A stretch of DNA of 54,889 nt from Burkholderiales bacterium (GTDB lineage: Bacteria; Pseudomonadota; Gammaproteobacteria; Burkholderiales; Burkholderiaceae_E): NCBI GenBank assembly GCA_020248665.1, contig JADCHE010000064.1, positions 1 to 54,889 of the forward strand. The letters are read 5' to 3'. Positions 53,586 to 54,889 of the stretch are shown here, piece after piece. Numbering within the stretch: position 1 is the stretch's first letter; every line of letters starts with the position of its first letter. Made by a program: the position numbers and the translations under genes. The notes under the pieces were generated by a model. That model saw only the letters and a list, made by a program, of their open reading frames with translations. It was not told the DNA's origin and did no database searches.

Positions 53586-54791
53586 ATGGATGCTCGCGCC
53601 GCCTCGTTCGACGCGGCCGTCGTCGGCCGCGGCGCGGTCGGGGCAGCCGCCGCGCTCGGCCTGTCGCAGTCGGGCCTGAAGGTCGGCTGGATCGGCCCGG
53701 CGACGCGTCCGGCGCCGGAGTCCGAGGGCTGGGACGCGAGGGTGTTCGCGCTGTCGCCCGGCACGCGCGGGCTGCTGCGCGGCCTGCGCGTCTGGGACGC
53801 GATGCCCGCCGCGCGGATCGCGCCGGTCTATGACATGCGGGTCTACGCGGGCCCCGGCGCCGAGGCGCCCGAGCTGCACCTCGACGCGTACTCGGGCCAT
53901 GTCGACGCGCTCTCGTGGATCGTCGAGAACCGCACGCTCGCGCGCACGCTCGACGACGCGCTGCGCTTCGCCGGCGTCGCGTCGATCGACGACGCGGTGT
54001 CGGCGCTGCAGATCCACGAGGGCCCTCAGGGCGGCGCGGTGCTGACGCTCGCCTCGGGCCGCACCATCGCCGCGAAGCTCGTCGTCGCCGCCGACGGTGC
54101 GGACTCGACGCTGCGCGGCCTCGCGGGCATCGAGCCGCGCGTGCGCGACTACGGCCAGCGCGGGGTGGTCGCCAACTTCGACACGACGCTGCCGCACGGC
54201 GACACGGCCCACCAGTGGTTCGGCCCCGAGCTCGGCGTGCTCGCGCTGCTGCCGCTGCCCTCGGGCTCGCCCGAGCGCGGCCGCGCGAGCATGGTCTGGT
54301 CGGCGCCCGAGGCGCTCGCGGCCGAGCTGCTCGCGCTGTCGCCCGAGGCCCTTGCCGCGCGCGTCGCCGAGGCCTCGCACGGCAAGCTCGGTGCGATGAC
54401 GACGATCACGCCGGCGCAGGCCTTCCCGCTGCGCCTGATCCGCGTGCCGCGGCTGATCGCGCCGCGGCTGGTGCTGGTCGGCGACGCCGCGCACGCGATG
54501 CACCCGCTCGCGGGGCAGGGCATGAACGTGGGCTTCGGCGACGTCGCCGAACTGCTCGCCGTGCTGCGCGGCCGCGAGTTCTACCGCGACCTCGGCGACC
54601 CGCTGCTGTGGCGCCGCTACGAGCGCGCGCGCCGCGAGGCGGTGTTGCTGATGCAGGACGCCACCGACGGCCTGCAGCGGGCGTTCGGCCCGCTGCCCGA
54701 GCCGCTCGTCGGCCTGCGCGACCTCGGCTGGCGCGTCGTGGCAATGTCCGACTGGCTCCGGCGGCGGATGATCGCGCAGGCCGCACGATGA
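53586..54791 (+). CDS. UbiH/UbiF/VisC/COQ6-family FAD-dependent hydroxylase
   Basis: A 401-residue flavoprotein monooxygenase. The FAD-binding N-terminus is AAVVGRGAVGAAAALGLSQSG (about 10-30, GxGxxG form). An internal VVAADGADSTLRGLAGI (DG motif) and the second FAD motif GDAAHAMHPLAGQGMNVGFGDV (about 299-320, in two parts) are intact. Family members hydroxylate the ubiquinone ring at C1, C5 or C6; regiospecificity cannot be told from this sequence. ATG 53586 begins just ahead of the Rossmann fold. In many betaproteobacteria a DsbC-type gene follows. Confidence 0.87.
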   Translation: MDARAASFDAAVVGRGAVGAAAALGLSQSGLKVGWIGPATRPAPESEGWDARVFALSPGTRGLLRGLRVWDAMPAARIAPVYDMRVYAGPGAEAPELHLDAYSGHVDALSWIVENRTLARTLDDALRFAGVASIDDAVSALQIHEGPQGGAVLTLASGRTIAAKLVVAADGADSTLRGLAGIEPRVRDYGQRGVVANFDTTLPHGDTAHQWFGPELGVLALLPLPSGSPERGRASMVWSAPEALAAELLALSPEALAARVAEASHGKLGAMTTITPAQAFPLRLIRVPRLIAPRLVLVGDAAHAMHPLAGQGMNVGFGDVAELLAVLRGREFYRDLGDPLLWRRYERARREAVLLMQDATDGLQRAFGPLPEPLVGLRDLGWRVVAMSDWLRRRMIAQAAR

Positions 54792-54838
54792 CCGCCGCCC
54801 CATCCGCGGGACCGAGGAGTCCCGATCGAGGAACGAAG

Positions 54839-54889
54839 ATGCTCCGAGTCCCGTCCCCCCTTCGCCGCGCGGCCGCCGCCGCGCTCGCC
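54839..54889 (+). CDS. Start of an exported protein (DsbC suspected), 3' part outside window
   Basis: From ATG 54839 only 17 residues are visible: basic then Ala-rich (RVPSPLRRAAAAALA), typical of a signal peptide. A GAGGAACG site is positioned just upstream. The DsbC suggestion comes only from the common gene order after UbiH-like genes in betaproteobacteria. Confidence 0.4.
   Translation, partial: MLRVPSPLRRAAAAALA

Overview
The window is very GC-rich, densely coded, and most likely chromosomal DNA from a betaproteobacterium of the Burkholderiales type. Supporting signs are the Tim44-like/UbiJ pair at the left edge, a UbiH/VisC-type hydroxylase at the right edge, a six-gene group 2-style Mrp antiporter with fused MrpA-MrpB, and tight ATGA/GTGA gene overlaps. 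The genus cannot be fixed from the sequence alone.

Layout, left to right. (1) 1-7.1 kb: ubiquinone accessory genes (Tim44-like end, ubiJ), an L-asparaginase, an HNH endonuclease, a PAS-GGDEF-EAL protein, a small membrane-anchored protein and a D-aminoacylase-type amidohydrolase. (2) 7.0-14.1 kb, minus strand: a CaCA-type Ca2+/Na+ exchanger translationally coupled to mrpA(B)CDEFG. (3) 14.2-18.2 kb: the ABC-F protein Uup, an LpxR-like outer-membrane deacylase and an AI-2E-type permease. (4) 18.2-34.7 kb: a TetR repressor divergent from a probable 13-gene operon. The operon encodes a FAH-family enzyme, two paralogous amidohydrolases around an alpha/beta hydrolase, a complete branched-chain-amino-acid-type ABC importer, a PEP-hydrolase-like TIM barrel, a flotillin, an SRPBCC protein and an SRPBCC-quinone oxidoreductase fusion. 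The importer's second ATPase (LivF) is fused to a Tm-1-like (UPF0261) domain. (5) 34.7-39.5 kb, minus strand: a periplasmic binding protein, a hybrid histidine kinase and a methyltransferase in one transcription unit. (6) 39.7-44.9 kb: pirin, an SDR, an EamA permease, a GlsB-type protein, small unknowns and a TauD-type dioxygenase. (7) 45.0-52.3 kb: a decayed mobile island. It holds a TetR gene broken by an integrase remnant, a second remnant of the same integrase, a HipA fragment, an intact hipBA module with repeated operator-like sites, a truncated secreted-protein gene and a fresh IS256-family insertion with a 9-bp target duplication. It abuts tRNA-Phe. (8) 52.4-54.9 kb: tRNA-Phe, an unknown two-TM protein, the UbiH-like enzyme and the start of an exported protein.

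The most interesting block is region 4. One TetR operator and promoter appear to drive import and multistep hydrolysis of an unidentified amide-, ester- or lactone-like compound. The block pairs a Tm-1-like domain and a PEP-hydrolase-like barrel, the two halves of the plant virus-resistance protein Tm-1, here as neighbouring genes with the Tm-1 half welded to a transporter ATPase. The substrate and the role of the Tm-1 domain are unknown.
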